A DNA stretch of 64,000 nt from Alkalimonas sp. (GTDB lineage: Bacteria > Pseudomonadota > Gammaproteobacteria > Enterobacterales > Alteromonadaceae). The position numbers were made by a program, and so were the translations under genes. The notes below the pieces were generated by a model. That model saw only the letters and a list, made by a program, of their open reading frames with translations. It did not search any database and was not told the origin of the DNA. Where the stretch lies: assembly GCF_020831925.1 (NCBI RefSeq), contig NZ_JAFIFQ010000002.1, forward strand, positions 1 through 64,000, given 5' to 3'. Below are positions 49,566 to 58,614 of the stretch, in pieces. Numbering within the stretch: position 1 is the stretch's first letter; every line of letters begins with the position of its first letter.

Positions 49566-51215
49566 TCACTCCCTGATTGTGGCAAAAACAGCATCGACAA
49601 AGGCTCTGGCATCGGTTTCTAGCCGGGCCATGTGCTTGGCATCAACGAAGCTTTCCAGATAAATTTTGTAGGTATTTTCGGTACCAGAAGGCCGGGCAGC
49701 AAACCAGCCATTTTTGGTTACCACTTTGACTCCACCGATCCCAGCCTGATTGCCAGGCGCTTTGGTCATCACCGCCAAGATGGCATCGCCAGCCAATTCG
49801 GTTTGCGCCACACTGCTGGCATCCAATTGCTTCAATGCTTGCTTTTGCGCCGGGCTGGCAGCTGCATCGAGCCGCCGGTACAAGGGACTGCCTAGTTCTT
49901 TGGTCAAAGCCTGGTATTGCAAGTATGGATCAACCCCGGTTTTGGCCAGCATCTCGGCCGCTAGCAGTCCCAGGATAAAGCCGTCTTTGTCGGTGCTCCA
50001 GGTCGAGCCATCAAAACGCAGAAAACTGGCACCGGCACTTTCTTCACCACCAAAAGCAACACTGCCATCGGCTAGGCCATCGACAAACCATTTAAAGCCA
50101 ACCGGCACTTCATACAGGCTACGCCCACGCGCAGCTACTACCCGGTCAATCAAAGCACTGGAAACCAGGGTTTTGCCAATCTTAAGCTCGGTTGACCAGG
50201 CAGGTCGGTTGCTAAGCAGGTAGTTGATAGCCACTGCCAGATAATGGTTTGGGTTCATCAGACCACCACTGCGGGTAACAATGCCATGGCGGTCAAAATC
50301 CGGATCATTGCCAATGGCAATATCGTATTGATCTTTTAATTGGATCAGATGGCTCATGGCATAAGCCGACGAGCAGTCCATTCGGATCACCCCGTCTTTA
50401 TCCAACGGCATAAAGCCAAAAGTCGGATCGACCTTCTCATTCACTACCGTTAAATCCAGGCCATACCGTTTGGCGATGACCGGCCAGTACGCAATACCAG
50501 AGCCACCCAGAGGGTCGACAGCAATGCGAATGCCGGCTTTGGCGATGGCGGCCATATCCACCACCTGCTGCAAATCCTCCACATATGGCGCTATGTAATC
50601 AAAAGCTTCGCATAAAGGCGATGCCAATGCCTGCTCAAAGGATACACGCTTTACGCCGCTCAGATCGGCTGCTATCAACTGATTGGCACGCTGCTGAATA
50701 GCATCCGTCACGTCGCTATCCGCCGGGCCACCATGTGGCGGGTTGTATTTAATACCGCCATCTTGAGGCGGATTGTGCGAGGGGGTAATCACCAGGCCAT
50801 CAGCCTGCTCAGCATGCGTTTTGTTATGACAGATAATGGCATGGGATACCACAGGTGTCGGGGTAAAACCCTGCCCTTGTTGGATCCGCACCCGCACGCC
50901 ATTGGCCACCAGCACCTGCAGCACGGAGGCAAAGGCAGGCTCCGATAGAGCATGGGTATCCTTGCCTATAAACAAAGGTCCGCTAATGCCCGCTTGCTGT
51001 CGGTACTCGGCTACTGCCTGGCTAATCGCCAGCAGATGCGGTTCATTGAAGGCATGGGCCATCGCACTGCCGCGATGGCCTGAGGTCCCGAAGCTGACCT
51101 GATGCTGCGGATTGGCAGCATCGGGTTTCAGTTCGTAATAGCTGCTGACCAACTGACACACATTGATCAGCTGATCCTGGCTGGCAACCTGGCCGGCATT
51201 CGGGTGAACAGACAT
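49566..51215 (-). CDS. pgm: Phosphoglucomutase (alpha-D-glucose phosphate-specific)
   Basis: Interconverts glucose-1-phosphate and glucose-6-phosphate. The 549-residue sequence shows the phosphoserine loop ([10 protein letters not shown] early, [23 protein letters not shown]), the metal site DPDFDRHG, the sugar-binding [10 protein letters not shown] and the phosphate-binding [12 protein letters not shown]. It starts 11 bp after seqA with a strong AAGGAAGAGG; the seqA-pgm pair is the same as in E. coli and Vibrio. Confidence 0.97.
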   Translation of the reverse strand: MSVHPNAGQVASQDQLINVCQLVSSYYELKPDAANPQHQVSFGTSGHRGSAMAHAFNEPHLLAISQAVAEYRQQAGISGPLFIGKDTHALSEPAFASVLQVLVANGVRVRIQQGQGFTPTPVVSHAIICHNKTHAEQADGLVITPSHNPPQDGGIKYNPPHGGPADSDVTDAIQQRANQLIAADLSGVKRVSFEQALASPLCEAFDYIAPYVEDLQQVVDMAAIAKAGIRIAVDPLGGSGIAYWPVIAKRYGLDLTVVNEKVDPTFGFMPLDKDGVIRMDCSSAYAMSHLIQLKDQYDIAIGNDPDFDRHGIVTRSGGLMNPNHYLAVAINYLLSNRPAWSTELKIGKTLVSSALIDRVVAARGRSLYEVPVGFKWFVDGLADGSVAFGGEESAGASFLRFDGSTWSTDKDGFILGLLAAEMLAKTGVDPYLQYQALTKELGSPLYRRLDAAASPAQKQALKQLDASSVAQTELAGDAILAVMTKAPGNQAGIGGVKVVTKNGWFAARPSGTENTYKIYLESFVDAKHMARLETDARAFVDAVFATIRE

Positions 51216-51226
51216 AAACCTCTTCC

Positions 51227-51793
51227 TTATAGTAAATCGCGAATTTGTTCGGCTTCCGTGTCGCTGTAGCCAAGCTTTAAAGCGGCTTCAGTCAGCATCA
51301 TTTTTTTCCGGGTGGTGTTGGAGTTGGTGATCACCCAAAAATCACTATCCGGAATGGCTTTGGGGTTGGTACTGCTGCCCGATTGCAACAGTTCACTGTC
51401 GCTTCGGCCAAAATACTGGCGATCACGGCCTTTAATCTCTAACACCTTGGCAAATTGCTTGGGGTGGGTTTTAGCCAGCGCCGATAAAATCAACAGAAAA
51501 CGGCCAACAATGCTCGATTCTGCCTGCAAATCCTGCCGGCTGATGCGATCAAATACAGAGCCCTTGCTGCTTTGTTTGGCATCCTCTGGTTGGCCGATAC
51601 TAGCCGTACTGCTTTTTTGCTCTGCAATCTCAGCTTTGGCCTGAGCTGTTGCACTTGTTTCGATCGCTGGTACCGCAGCATCGGCCGAGCCTAACAGCAA
51701 ACGGCGCAGGATCTGCGACGCACTTTCACCAATTTGCTGGGTCTGACTGGCAATGTACTGGTACAACTCTTCATCAATTTCAATGGTTTTCAT
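51227..51793 (-). CDS. seqA: Negative modulator of initiation of replication SeqA
   Basis: Binds hemimethylated GATC and delays re-initiation at oriC. The N-terminal multimerisation domain is close to E. coli ([33 protein letters not shown]); the C-terminal DNA-binding domain contains [15 protein letters not shown] and [14 protein letters not shown]. The linker is longer and more acidic/Gln-rich than in E. coli. Its presence implies Dam methylation in this organism. It is divergent from ybfF, with a 162-bp shared promoter gap. Confidence 0.96.
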   Translation of the reverse strand: MKTIEIDEELYQYIASQTQQIGESASQILRRLLLGSADAAVPAIETSATAQAKAEIAEQKSSTASIGQPEDAKQSSKGSVFDRISRQDLQAESSIVGRFLLILSALAKTHPKQFAKVLEIKGRDRQYFGRSDSELLQSGSSTNPKAIPDSDFWVITNSNTTRKKMMLTEAALKLGYSDTEAEQIRDLL

Positions 51794-51955
51794 GCATTTG
51801 GCCTGTTACGGAACGATGGGATCTTCTGTCTTTGGCCATTATATAAAGCCACCCGAGCAGATACCAGCCTGTATCGTCTGCTTGCTCGTTTCTGCTACCA
51901 TATACCACAATTGCATTTAGCCCAATGCTCCGGGCTCAAAAGTCACAGGATTGTC

Positions 51956-52720
51956 ATGAAACTTTTCACAGAGCAGCGCGGCAGTGGCCCCTATCTGATA
52001 TTACTGCACGGCCTTTTTGGCAGCCAGGACAACCTTGCGGGCCTTGCCCGCGTTGCAGAGCCATACTTTACCGTACTCAGTATTGATTTGCCCAACCATG
52101 GCCGCTCACCGCATGTTGACAGCATGAATTACCCGCAGATGGCCCAAGCTGTGCTGGACAGCTTGCCGGCTGATGCCAGCAGTTTTTATCTGCTCGGTCA
52201 CTCCATGGGTGGTAAAACTGCCATTCAAATCGCTTTAATGGCTCCTGAGCGGGTGAAGGCCTTGCTGGTTGCCGACATTGCCCCGGTGCAATACGACGAT
52301 CGCCACAGCAGCATTATTGACGCCATGCTGAGTGTGCAACTGGACAACCTGAGCTCGCGCCAGGATGCAGATCAACAACTGGCCCGCTCTATCCAGGAAG
52401 CTGGCGTGCGGCAGTTCTTGTTGAAGAACCTGGTCAAGGAAGGCGGGCAATTTCAATGGCGCTGCAACCTGCCGGTGATCGCACGCTGCTATCCACAGGT
52501 GCTGGCGGCACCCGAGGGTCCCCCTTATACCGGGCCTGTGCTCTTTATCAAAGGTGCCAACTCCAATTACATTGAAGCCGGGCATCAAAGCGCGATTCAA
52601 GCCCTGTTGCCACAAGCCAAAGCTAAAGTTATTCATGGCGCCGGCCACTGGTTGCATGCGGAAAAACCGGCGGCATTTAATAAAATTGTGTTGGATTTTT
52701 TGCAAGCCCAGACTGCCTAA
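51956..52720 (+). CDS. ybfF: Esterase YbfF (alpha/beta hydrolase)
   Basis: A 254-residue esterase of the same length as E. coli YbfF. It shows LLHGLFGSQDNLAGLAR, DLPNHGRSPH, the nucleophile GHSMGGKTAI and a late GAGHWLHAEKP with the catalytic His. YbfF hydrolyses short-chain acyl and possibly acyl-CoA or malonyl-CoA esters. The start at 51956 has CACAGGA; the track start 222 bases upstream lies in the seqA promoter region and is rejected. Its place beside seqA matches E. coli synteny. Confidence 0.92.
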   Translation: MKLFTEQRGSGPYLILLHGLFGSQDNLAGLARVAEPYFTVLSIDLPNHGRSPHVDSMNYPQMAQAVLDSLPADASSFYLLGHSMGGKTAIQIALMAPERVKALLVADIAPVQYDDRHSSIIDAMLSVQLDNLSSRQDADQQLARSIQEAGVRQFLLKNLVKEGGQFQWRCNLPVIARCYPQVLAAPEGPPYTGPVLFIKGANSNYIEAGHQSAIQALLPQAKAKVIHGAGHWLHAEKPAAFNKIVLDFLQAQTA

Positions 52721-52777
52721 TCGTTTAGTTTTGCGACAATGAATTTGTGATAAAACAAGAAATTCTTGCTCGCTTTA

Positions 52778-52786
52778 TGCTATAGT
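52778..52786 (+). promoter_or_regulatory. Extended -10 promoter for the DUF2788-ybfE-fldA genes
   Basis: TGCTATAGT matches an extended -10 element, about 32 bp before the ATG. No good -35 is visible. Directly after it GCCGCC and GGCGGT can pair in the leader and would cover the likely ribosome binding site. Confidence 0.45.
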
Positions 52787-52817
52787 GCCGCCGTTTTTTT
52801 CTGGCGGTGTGCGCATT

Positions 52818-53036
52818 ATGGGTTACGATATTGAGTTGTACGAATCGCTGGCACTATGGATTGGCCTGGCTGTGTTGTTTTTCTTTATCGGCATGGCGAT
52901 TCAGGACGTATTAAAGCGTGGCAAGGTGCCGCTGTTTGGCCGGATTTTTGTCTGGATTGTGCTCTTTACCGGTTGTGCAGGTTTTATTGCCAAAGGCATT
53001 ATCCAGTTTTTTTACGAAACACAAGGGCTGGGTTGA
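52818..53036 (+). CDS. DUF2788-family small membrane protein
   Basis: A 72-residue protein with two membrane helices (YESLALWIGLAVLFFFIGMAIQDVL and IFVWIVLFTGCAGFIAKGIIQFFY). It matches the DUF2788 family in length and layout; no function is known. The track start at 52785 lies before the leader hairpin, so the ATG at 52818 is used. The stop overlaps the ybfE start by one base (TGATG). Confidence 0.85.
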   Translation: MGYDIELYESLALWIGLAVLFFFIGMAIQDVLKRGKVPLFGRIFVWIVLFTGCAGFIAKGIIQFFYETQGLG

Positions 53037-53308
53037 TGGCTAAAAGCAGTAGCGATCGGACAACACCCGATTTGTTTGCGCTGGAGAAGCGTCCAGGCCG
53101 CCCTCGCACCAATCTGTTACCGCGCCAGGAACAATTAAAGTTTAACAAGCGCAATCAGGTAAAACGCGATCGGGAAAAGGGCTTGAAGCGTATTGAGTTT
53201 AAAGTGCCTGCTGAGCTATATCAGCAGCTATCCAAGGCAGCAGAGCAAGCGCAGTTGACCCGCAGCGCTTATCTGGAGCAGGTTTTAACCAAAGTTTTAA
53301 TCAAGTAA
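53036..53308 (+). CDS. ybfE: YbfE-like LexA-regulated/CopG-fold protein
   Basis: A 90-residue basic protein with the YbfE pattern: a disordered, Arg/Lys-rich N terminus (TPDLFALEKRPGRPRTNLLPRQEQLKFNKRNQVKRDRE) and a ribbon-helix-helix-like C terminus (LKRIEFKVPAELYQQLSKAAEQAQLTRSAYLEQVL). E. coli ybfE is LexA-regulated, but I see no LexA box here. DNA binding is likely from the fold. It is coupled to the DUF2788 gene and 13 bp before fldA. Confidence 0.9.
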   Translation: MAKSSSDRTTPDLFALEKRPGRPRTNLLPRQEQLKFNKRNQVKRDREKGLKRIEFKVPAELYQQLSKAAEQAQLTRSAYLEQVLTKVLIK

Positions 53309-53321
53309 AAGGCATGCATCT

Positions 53322-53852
53322 ATGGCAACTGTAGGTATTTTTTTCGGCAGTGATACCGGCAACACCGAGCACATCGCCAAAATGATCCAGAAAGAGCTGG
53401 GCAAGCAGCTGGTGGAAGTACGGGATATTGCCAAAAGCAGCAAAGAAGACATCGCCAACTTCGATCTCTTATTGCTGGGCATCCCCACCTGGTACTACGG
53501 TGAAGCTCAGTGCGACTGGGATGATTTTTTCCCGGAGCTTGAAGCCATCGACTTTACCGACAAACTGGTCGCTATTTTTGGCTGCGGTGATCAAGAGGAT
53601 TACGCCGAGTATTTCCTGGATGCGATGGGCACCTTGCGCGATATTATTGAGCCCAAAGGTGCCATTCTGGTTGGCTTTTGGCCAACCGAAGGCTATGACT
53701 TTGTCGCTTCCAAAGCCTTGGCCGACGACAATCATTTTGTTGGCCTCGGCATTGATGAAGATCGCCAGCCAGAGCTGACCGAGCAACGCGTCAAAGCCTG
53801 GTGCAAACAAGTGTACGATGAAATGTGCTTAAAAGAGCTGGAAGGCTTGTAA
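53322..53852 (+). CDS. fldA: Flavodoxin I
   Basis: FMN electron carrier that feeds methionine synthase, biotin synthase, ribonucleotide reductase activation and radical SAM enzymes such as ThiH and ThiC. The 176-residue sequence has the phosphate loop GSDTGNTEHIA, the aromatic FMN loops GIPTWYYGEAQCDWDDF and FGCGDQEDYAEYF, the long-chain flavodoxin insert and the usual ending. AAAGG lies upstream of the ATG. Position before fur is the E. coli order, and a strong terminator follows. Confidence 0.97.
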   Translation: MATVGIFFGSDTGNTEHIAKMIQKELGKQLVEVRDIAKSSKEDIANFDLLLLGIPTWYYGEAQCDWDDFFPELEAIDFTDKLVAIFGCGDQEDYAEYFLDAMGTLRDIIEPKGAILVGFWPTEGYDFVASKALADDNHFVGLGIDEDRQPELTEQRVKAWCKQVYDEMCLKELEGL

Positions 53853-53865
53853 AATGCAACGGCCA

Positions 53866-53888
53866 GGGCATGCAACGCATGCCCTTTT
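53866..53888 (+). terminator. Rho-independent terminator after fldA
   Basis: GGGCATGC / GCATGCCC perfect 8-bp stem with loop AAC and TTTT. It ends the ybfE-fldA transcript before the convergent DUF4442 gene. Confidence 0.88.
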
Positions 53889-53894
53889 CCCGGT

Positions 53895-54359
53895 TTAACG
53901 GGCAGAGCGTTTCTTACGGACATAAACAGTGCGATTCACTTCGCAAACAATATCACCGCTTTGATCTTTTATGTGCACTAAAAACTCCGGAAAATGCTTA
54001 TCACCATCCTCTGTAGCAGCTTTAATATCCGCCAACACAGCATCCGATAACCAGAACTCCGCTGTTAGCGGCCCTCGTCCCGGTGCAATAAAGTCAATAT
54101 CGGCTTTTTTATCCCAGACATGATAATCGCCGCCCAAGGCTCCCATGATCATGAGCGGATAAATCGGATCCGTCATCGAAAACATCGAGCCACCAAACTG
54201 GCTTTGATTGATGTTCCTTGTCCAGGGTCTGGATTTTAGTCGTACCCGGACATAACAAAAATCATCCCGGATGGTCTCAACCTGAATGCCACTAAAGAAA
54301 AACGGTGGCCACAGGTTTAGCAACCGCTTCATCAACCCTGGTTTCATTGCCCACTGCAT
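53895..54359 (-). CDS. DUF4442 hot-dog-fold protein (thioesterase-like)
   Basis: A 154-residue protein of the DUF4442 family, related to PaaI/YiiD thioesterases. Recognisable parts are FSGIQVETIRDDFCYVRVRLKSRPWTRNINQSQFGGSMFSMTDPIYPLMIM and the late DKKADIDFIAPGRGPL. The track starts at a TTG; the ATG four codons in has GAGGG at five bases and is chosen. It sits on the minus strand between fldA and fur, interrupting the E. coli-like gene order. The substrate is unknown, probably an acyl-CoA. Confidence 0.85.
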   Translation of the reverse strand: MQWAMKPGLMKRLLNLWPPFFFSGIQVETIRDDFCYVRVRLKSRPWTRNINQSQFGGSMFSMTDPIYPLMIMGALGGDYHVWDKKADIDFIAPGRGPLTAEFWLSDAVLADIKAATEDGDKHFPEFLVHIKDQSGDIVCEVNRTVYVRKKRSAR

Positions 54360-54465
54360 CCGCACCCTCAACTGGTATGACCTGATGCAGCTATTCTACC
54401 TGAGCTTTACGACAGTGCAAGTTCGTGTGGTTGTTCAATGACTAAGCAGATGGCTGAATTAGCAT

Positions 54466-54493
54466 TTGATTAAAGCTGTAATGGCTTTATAAT
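54466..54493 (+). promoter_or_regulatory. Promoter of fur
   Basis: TTGATT and TATAAT with a 16-bp spacer, about 30 bp before the fur ATG. This is a near-consensus -10. I cannot identify a clear Fur box over it by eye. Confidence 0.7.
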
Positions 54494-54523
54494 CGAAGTT
54501 ATGTTGACTAACTGAAGCATGCT

Positions 54524-54961
54524 ATGACTGATCACAATACCGAACTTCGTAAAGCGGGCCTAAAAGTGACCCTGCCGCGCGTAAAAATTCTGGAGATCCT
54601 GCAGGATCCGAACAATCAGCATATCAGTGCCGAAGATGTGTACAAACTACTGTTAGAGTCCGGTGAAGACATTGGTCTTGCGACGGTGTACCGGGTGCTA
54701 AACCAGTTTGATGATGCAGGCATCTTAACCCGCCATCATTTCGAAGGTGGTAAGTCTGTGTTCGAGCTGACTGGCAACAGCCATCATGATCATCTGGTTT
54801 GTCTAAACTGTGGCCGGGTGATCGAATTTGAAGACGACACCATAGAGCGCAAACAGTTGGAGATAGCCACTAGAAATGGCCTGAAACTAACCAATCACAG
54901 CTTGTATCTGTACGGTGAGTGCGAACAAAAGAACAACTGTCCGCACAATACTGACAACTAA
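54524..54961 (+). CDS. fur: Ferric uptake regulator Fur
   Basis: Iron-responsive repressor of iron acquisition. The 145-residue sequence has the winged helix (KAGLKVTLPRVKILEILQ and LATVYRVLNQFDDAGIL), the regulatory metal site HHDHLVCLNCGRVIEFED, and the C-terminal Cys pair region ECEQKNNCPHNTDN. Length and motifs match gammaproteobacterial Fur closely. It is transcribed alone with its own promoter and a terminator that overlaps the end of the next gene. Confidence 0.97.
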   Translation: MTDHNTELRKAGLKVTLPRVKILEILQDPNNQHISAEDVYKLLLESGEDIGLATVYRVLNQFDDAGILTRHHFEGGKSVFELTGNSHHDHLVCLNCGRVIEFEDDTIERKQLEIATRNGLKLTNHSLYLYGECEQKNNCPHNTDN

Positions 54962-54985
54962 GCTACTCCAAACAGCTGTCATAAC

Positions 54986-55013
54986 AAGGCCTCATTCTTC
55001 AGAGGCCTTTTTT
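54986..55013 (+). terminator. Rho-independent terminator after fur
   Basis: AAGGCCTC / GAGGCCTT stem with an 8-base loop and TTTTTT. It overlaps the last codons of the convergent YdcF-like gene. Confidence 0.88.
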
Positions 55014-55714
55014 GTATCTGCATTCATCCGCCAATTGTGCCAACGCCGACTTAACCGATAGCTGGCGTAGCTAAACCACTCGCCACTTAACTTGGCGTAA
55101 AAATCGTAGTTGCTTAAATTCACCGTCAACCAACAGTGCCAGCGGCATGGCAGCTGTCGGTAAGTACTGGTAGTGGCCGCAGAAAATTGCCCGTTGAGTT
55201 GGTGCAATGTAATCAGCCGTTGCACCCGCCAGCCATGGTGGTCACTGCTGACAAACTGCAATGGCTGCTGCTGAAAACGAGCAGCCAGCTGATAAAACTC
55301 CTGATAGGTGTTACTACCGCCATCGAAGCAATCGATAGCGCCACTGAAATCATGTTGCTGCAAATAATGGATATAAGGGGCACAATGCCGGGTGGTGATC
55401 ACGACAGGAAAGCTATTAGCTGCCGTTCGTTCCAGTAAATGATCCAAACGATTGCGGGCACAAGCAGGTAAGCTTTGCTCTGAGCCACCACAGCCCAGCA
55501 GCACCCAGGTTGCATCGGTTTGCAACGTAGCTGGGCTTGGTAGCTGTTGCAGCTGCCACTGCCTTACCTGGTTGGTGACAAAGCTATTGCCCAGCAGATA
55601 AAACACCAGCCACAACAACCAAAGCCCCTTTTTACGGTAAAAAATAGCCGCAAGCAACAAGGCATACAAGAACAGGTTATGTGGGTACAAGGCCAATTGA
55701 ATAAAGTCGGTCAT
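54992..55714 (-). CDS. YdcF/ElyC-like (DUF218) membrane protein
   Basis: A 240-residue protein with two N-terminal membrane helices and a DUF218-type domain: ATWVLLGCGGSEQSLPACARNRLDHLL, then PVVITTRHCAPYIHYLQ and VSSDHHGWRVQRLI. ElyC and SanA relatives act in envelope carbon-lipid homeostasis and peptidoglycan or glycan assembly. It is last in the minus-strand polysaccharide operon and overlaps the Wzy/WaaL-like gene by four bases, so a role in that pathway is likely. The match is moderate. Confidence 0.72.
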   Translation of the reverse strand: MTDFIQLALYPHNLFLYALLLAAIFYRKKGLWLLWLVFYLLGNSFVTNQVRQWQLQQLPSPATLQTDATWVLLGCGGSEQSLPACARNRLDHLLERTAANSFPVVITTRHCAPYIHYLQQHDFSGAIDCFDGGSNTYQEFYQLAARFQQQPLQFVSSDHHGWRVQRLITLHQLNGQFSAATTSTYRQLPCRWHCWLTVNLSNYDFYAKLSGEWFSYASYRLSRRWHNWRMNADTKKASEE

Positions 55715-56979
55715 GATCGGCTCCTATTGCAAGCAGCTGGCACCTGTTGTCTAGCCAGTACGTAACCACACCAGCAGCCCCAGGGTAACCAAAGCAGACC
55801 AGAAGTGAGCACATGGCCTGCCAGAGCAGCCAGCAGCAACAAGATACCATTGATCAGCAGTAACACCCGCCCCTCAGCCCTGGCCCTGGCCTGCCAGCTC
55901 AACCACAGCAGATAGCCAAACCAACCAATTGCAAATACAAGCGCCAATACTCCGAAAAACATCGGCAGGTCAAAAAAGTCGGATTCGGCAAAGTATTTTT
56001 TCTGATAAAGCGCTATGCCAGCTTGCCCTACCCCCAGTAGCCAGTGCCATGGAGGAAAATGCTCCGTCAGAACCTGCATGTTCTGCTGCATGTATAGATC
56101 GCGCGATGACAAGATGAGACCAAACCAACCTTTTTCCTGCCAGACCCAAAGCAATTTTTGGTACAAACCAAGTTGTTGCAGCAAAGCTCCCAACCAAAGC
56201 GGGCTAGTGACCAAGAGCACCACAGCCACCCCAGCAATTAAAAGCGCAACATGCTTGCGTCGCTCAGCTTCCAGATGCAATAAAGGGATCAGTACCGCCA
56301 ACAACAACACACCAAACAGAGCCGTTTTAGTCAGCAACTGAAGCGCACAAAACAGCGCTAGAAAAACAACCACAATATACAGCAGTTTATACTTTACCCA
56401 ATAGTAATGCAGTTGATAAGCGGTGAGGATCAGCAGCAAGGCAGATAACTCATTGGCCGACACAAAAAAACCACTGCTGCCTAGGGAGCCCAGCTCTATC
56501 TGCTCCATCGGGCTGTAAGCTGCATAACCAAAACCTGCAAAGCCAAAAACAAAATTGATCAGCAATACCACACTAAAGCACAGCATCAGACGTTGCAGAC
56601 TTTTCTGAGCCAATTCAGGCGTATTGCAGGTGAAACGTGTGAATGCCAATAGCGCTATCAGTGGTGCAAAGACCTTGCTAATCAGCATAAGCTCCCGGCT
56701 AAACCCCAGAGGAGGCTGTAATCGCCACTGCGTCAATAAGGGCCCAAACGCAAAGCATCCAGCCAGCAAAGCCAGCAGCACCAGCATTCGTCTATCGTTG
56801 GCTCTAAGACACCAAAGCATAGCGGCCAGCAAGGCAGCCTTAAAGGCCTGCGCCACTGGCAAGCCAATCAGCTCCAGGCTCTGCCATGCACCTTGCAGCA
56901 TATCAAACAACAAGCTAAATGCGGCCAAAAGAAAAATCAGCTGCCAGCCAGTTTCGGTGTTGCCGCTTTGCTTAATCAA
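55711..56979 (-). CDS. O-antigen ligase/polymerase-like membrane protein
   Basis: A 422-residue protein with about 11-12 membrane helices and a large periplasmic loop late in the chain (about residues 290-350: GWFGLILSSRDLYMQQNMQVL to LGVGQAGIALYQKKYF). This is the layout of the Wzy_C family, which holds both O-antigen polymerases (Wzy) and ligases (WaaL); sequence alone cannot separate these. The last eight bases of the GT2 gene overlap its start. It belongs to the polysaccharide operon. Confidence 0.85.
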   Translation of the reverse strand: MIKQSGNTETGWQLIFLLAAFSLLFDMLQGAWQSLELIGLPVAQAFKAALLAAMLWCLRANDRRMLVLLALLAGCFAFGPLLTQWRLQPPLGFSRELMLISKVFAPLIALLAFTRFTCNTPELAQKSLQRLMLCFSVVLLINFVFGFAGFGYAAYSPMEQIELGSLGSSGFFVSANELSALLLILTAYQLHYYWVKYKLLYIVVVFLALFCALQLLTKTALFGVLLLAVLIPLLHLEAERRKHVALLIAGVAVVLLVTSPLWLGALLQQLGLYQKLLWVWQEKGWFGLILSSRDLYMQQNMQVLTEHFPPWHWLLGVGQAGIALYQKKYFAESDFFDLPMFFGVLALVFAIGWFGYLLWLSWQARARAEGRVLLLINGILLLLAALAGHVLTSGLLWLPWGCWCGYVLARQQVPAACNRSRS

Positions 56980-57865
56980 ACAAACCCCGCCAACCTTTTT
57001 GCAACCATTTTAGCCGTAATCGGCTTAGCCAGGAAAATTTTCGCTTGAGATAATAGCGACATTTCAATGCTTTTAAACCATAGCGGCTGCTGCGCCAAAG
57101 CTGAGTAAGCGACAGCGGCAATTGCTGCATGCTATGACGATAAAAAGCCTGGTTTTGCAAGTTACGACCAGACATCAAAGGCCGGTGCTTCGCCACAAAA
57201 TCATCATGCGCCTGCAGGCGTTTTGGCGAACCGGTAATTCGGCCAGCTTCGTGACCGGCATTAACCTGATAGCTGATATGTGCAATACGTCGGGCCGGAC
57301 CAAAACGCGCTACCACCCGCACCCACATATCGTAATCCTGAAAGGCTGCAAGCTGAGTATCAAATCCCCCCAACGCACGCATGTATTCGGTTGGAAGCAG
57401 CGCTTGATTCGACAAAGTATGCAAATCCAGCAGCTCATCCAGCGCAATGATGGCATCACTGGCAAAACATGCTTTGGTGGTAGCGCCGTAGTGCCACAGA
57501 TAGCCAGAACACACCATGGCATCACCAGGTTGAAAAGCGGCCATCAAGCTGGATAAGCGATCCGGATAGAACAAGTCATCATCATCCAGTCCGGTCACAA
57601 ATTCACCTTGGGCGGCAGCTATGGCAGTATTACGGGCAGCACAAGCCCCCTGGCTTTGTTCATGGCGCAATAAACGCACCTTTGGATGCTGACCATAGGC
57701 CTGCTGCAAGAAAGGCCAGCTGTCATCCGTCGAGCCATCATCAACTACTATCAACTCAAAATGTGGGTAATCTTGCGCCAATACGGAATTAATTGCAGTG
57801 GCCGCCATCTGCTTTCGGTTATGCGTTGGCATATAGACACTGATCAATGGCAAATCTTGCTTCAT
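56972..57865 (-). CDS. Glycosyltransferase family 2
   Basis: A GT-A fold sugar transferase of 297 residues from the preferred start. It has SVYMPTHNRKQMAATAINSVLAQDYPHFELIVVDDGSTD, GACAARNTAI and the metal-binding DDDD motif in GEFVTGLDDDDLFYPDRL. The track start 37 codons upstream lies inside the wecG-like gene; the ATG at 57865 has GGGGAAAA upstream and overlaps that gene's stop as ATGA. It adds an unknown sugar to the lipid-linked glycan. Confidence 0.92.
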   Translation of the reverse strand: MKQDLPLISVYMPTHNRKQMAATAINSVLAQDYPHFELIVVDDGSTDDSWPFLQQAYGQHPKVRLLRHEQSQGACAARNTAIAAAQGEFVTGLDDDDLFYPDRLSSLMAAFQPGDAMVCSGYLWHYGATTKACFASDAIIALDELLDLHTLSNQALLPTEYMRALGGFDTQLAAFQDYDMWVRVVARFGPARRIAHISYQVNAGHEAGRITGSPKRLQAHDDFVAKHRPLMSGRNLQNQAFYRHSMQQLPLSLTQLWRSSRYGLKALKCRYYLKRKFSWLSRLRLKWLQKGWRGLFD

Positions 57866-58614
57866 AGTTTTCCCCGGATGGCTAACCACATGTAATGCAA
57901 TAGGCGTCCTTGCCGACCAATCCGGCTCGGTTGACTCAGCAGACGATACAGCCACTCTAAATGCAGACGACACCAAAGCGCCGGGGCCCGTTTTACCTGG
58001 CCTGTGAATACATCAAAACTGCCCCCCACGCCCATAAAAAAACTATCCGGTAATTGCTGACGCAAACGTTCGATCAATTGCTCCTGCTTTGGCGAGCCCA
58101 TCGCAACCGGTATTACTTTGGCACCACTTCTGCGAATGTCAGCTAACAGCCGTGTTTCATCATCAAAGTAACCATCGGTTGCACCTACTACAGGGACTCC
58201 TTGCTGTAACAACAGGGCTTTGGTTTTTACCAACACCTCTGCCCTGCCTCCGACCAGATAGACGGGTACCTGATAGTCGGCACAGCGCAGCATCAGGCTT
58301 TGCCAAAGCTCACACCCAGGAATACGTTGCACGGGCTGTTTTAATCGGCGTCGCATCAGCATCACCACCCCAATCCCATCAGCATAACGCAGTTCAGCCT
58401 GGCTCAACATAGCAGCTACCTGTGGATTTTGTCTGGCGGCCATGATTTTTTCAGGATTGATGGCAATAGCAGCGCCCGCAAATACCTTGCCATCCGGATC
58501 GATGATTGTCTGAAGCAACTGTTGCTGATGCAAAAAAGCACCTACCTTGACAGGCCCAATCTGAACACTGGCTATGCTTTCTGCTGAATTTGTTCTTGTG
58601 TTACTTGAGGTCAT
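57862..58614 (-). CDS. WecG/TagA/CpsF-family glycosyltransferase (GT26)
   Basis: A 250-residue member of the family that includes ManNAcA transferase WecG and ManNAc transferase TagA. The hallmarks are PEKIMAARQNPQVAAMLSQAELRYADGIGVV, GCELWQSLM, YLVGGRAEVLVKTKALL, AMGSPKQEQLI and FMGVGGSFDVFTGQVKRAP. It usually adds the second sugar onto GlcNAc-PP-undecaprenol, which fits the WecA-like gene next door. It overlaps the GT4 gene by 14 bases. Confidence 0.93.
   Translation of the reverse strand: MTSSNTRTNSAESIASVQIGPVKVGAFLHQQQLLQTIIDPDGKVFAGAAIAINPEKIMAARQNPQVAAMLSQAELRYADGIGVVMLMRRRLKQPVQRIPGCELWQSLMLRCADYQVPVYLVGGRAEVLVKTKALLLQQGVPVVGATDGYFDDETRLLADIRRSGAKVIPVAMGSPKQEQLIERLRQQLPDSFFMGVGGSFDVFTGQVKRAPALWCRLHLEWLYRLLSQPSRIGRQGRLLHYMWLAIRGKL

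Noticed and set aside
51734-51955. N-terminal extension of the YbfF ORF
   Set aside because: It would cover the divergent seqA promoter region; the ATG at 51956 gives the exact family length.
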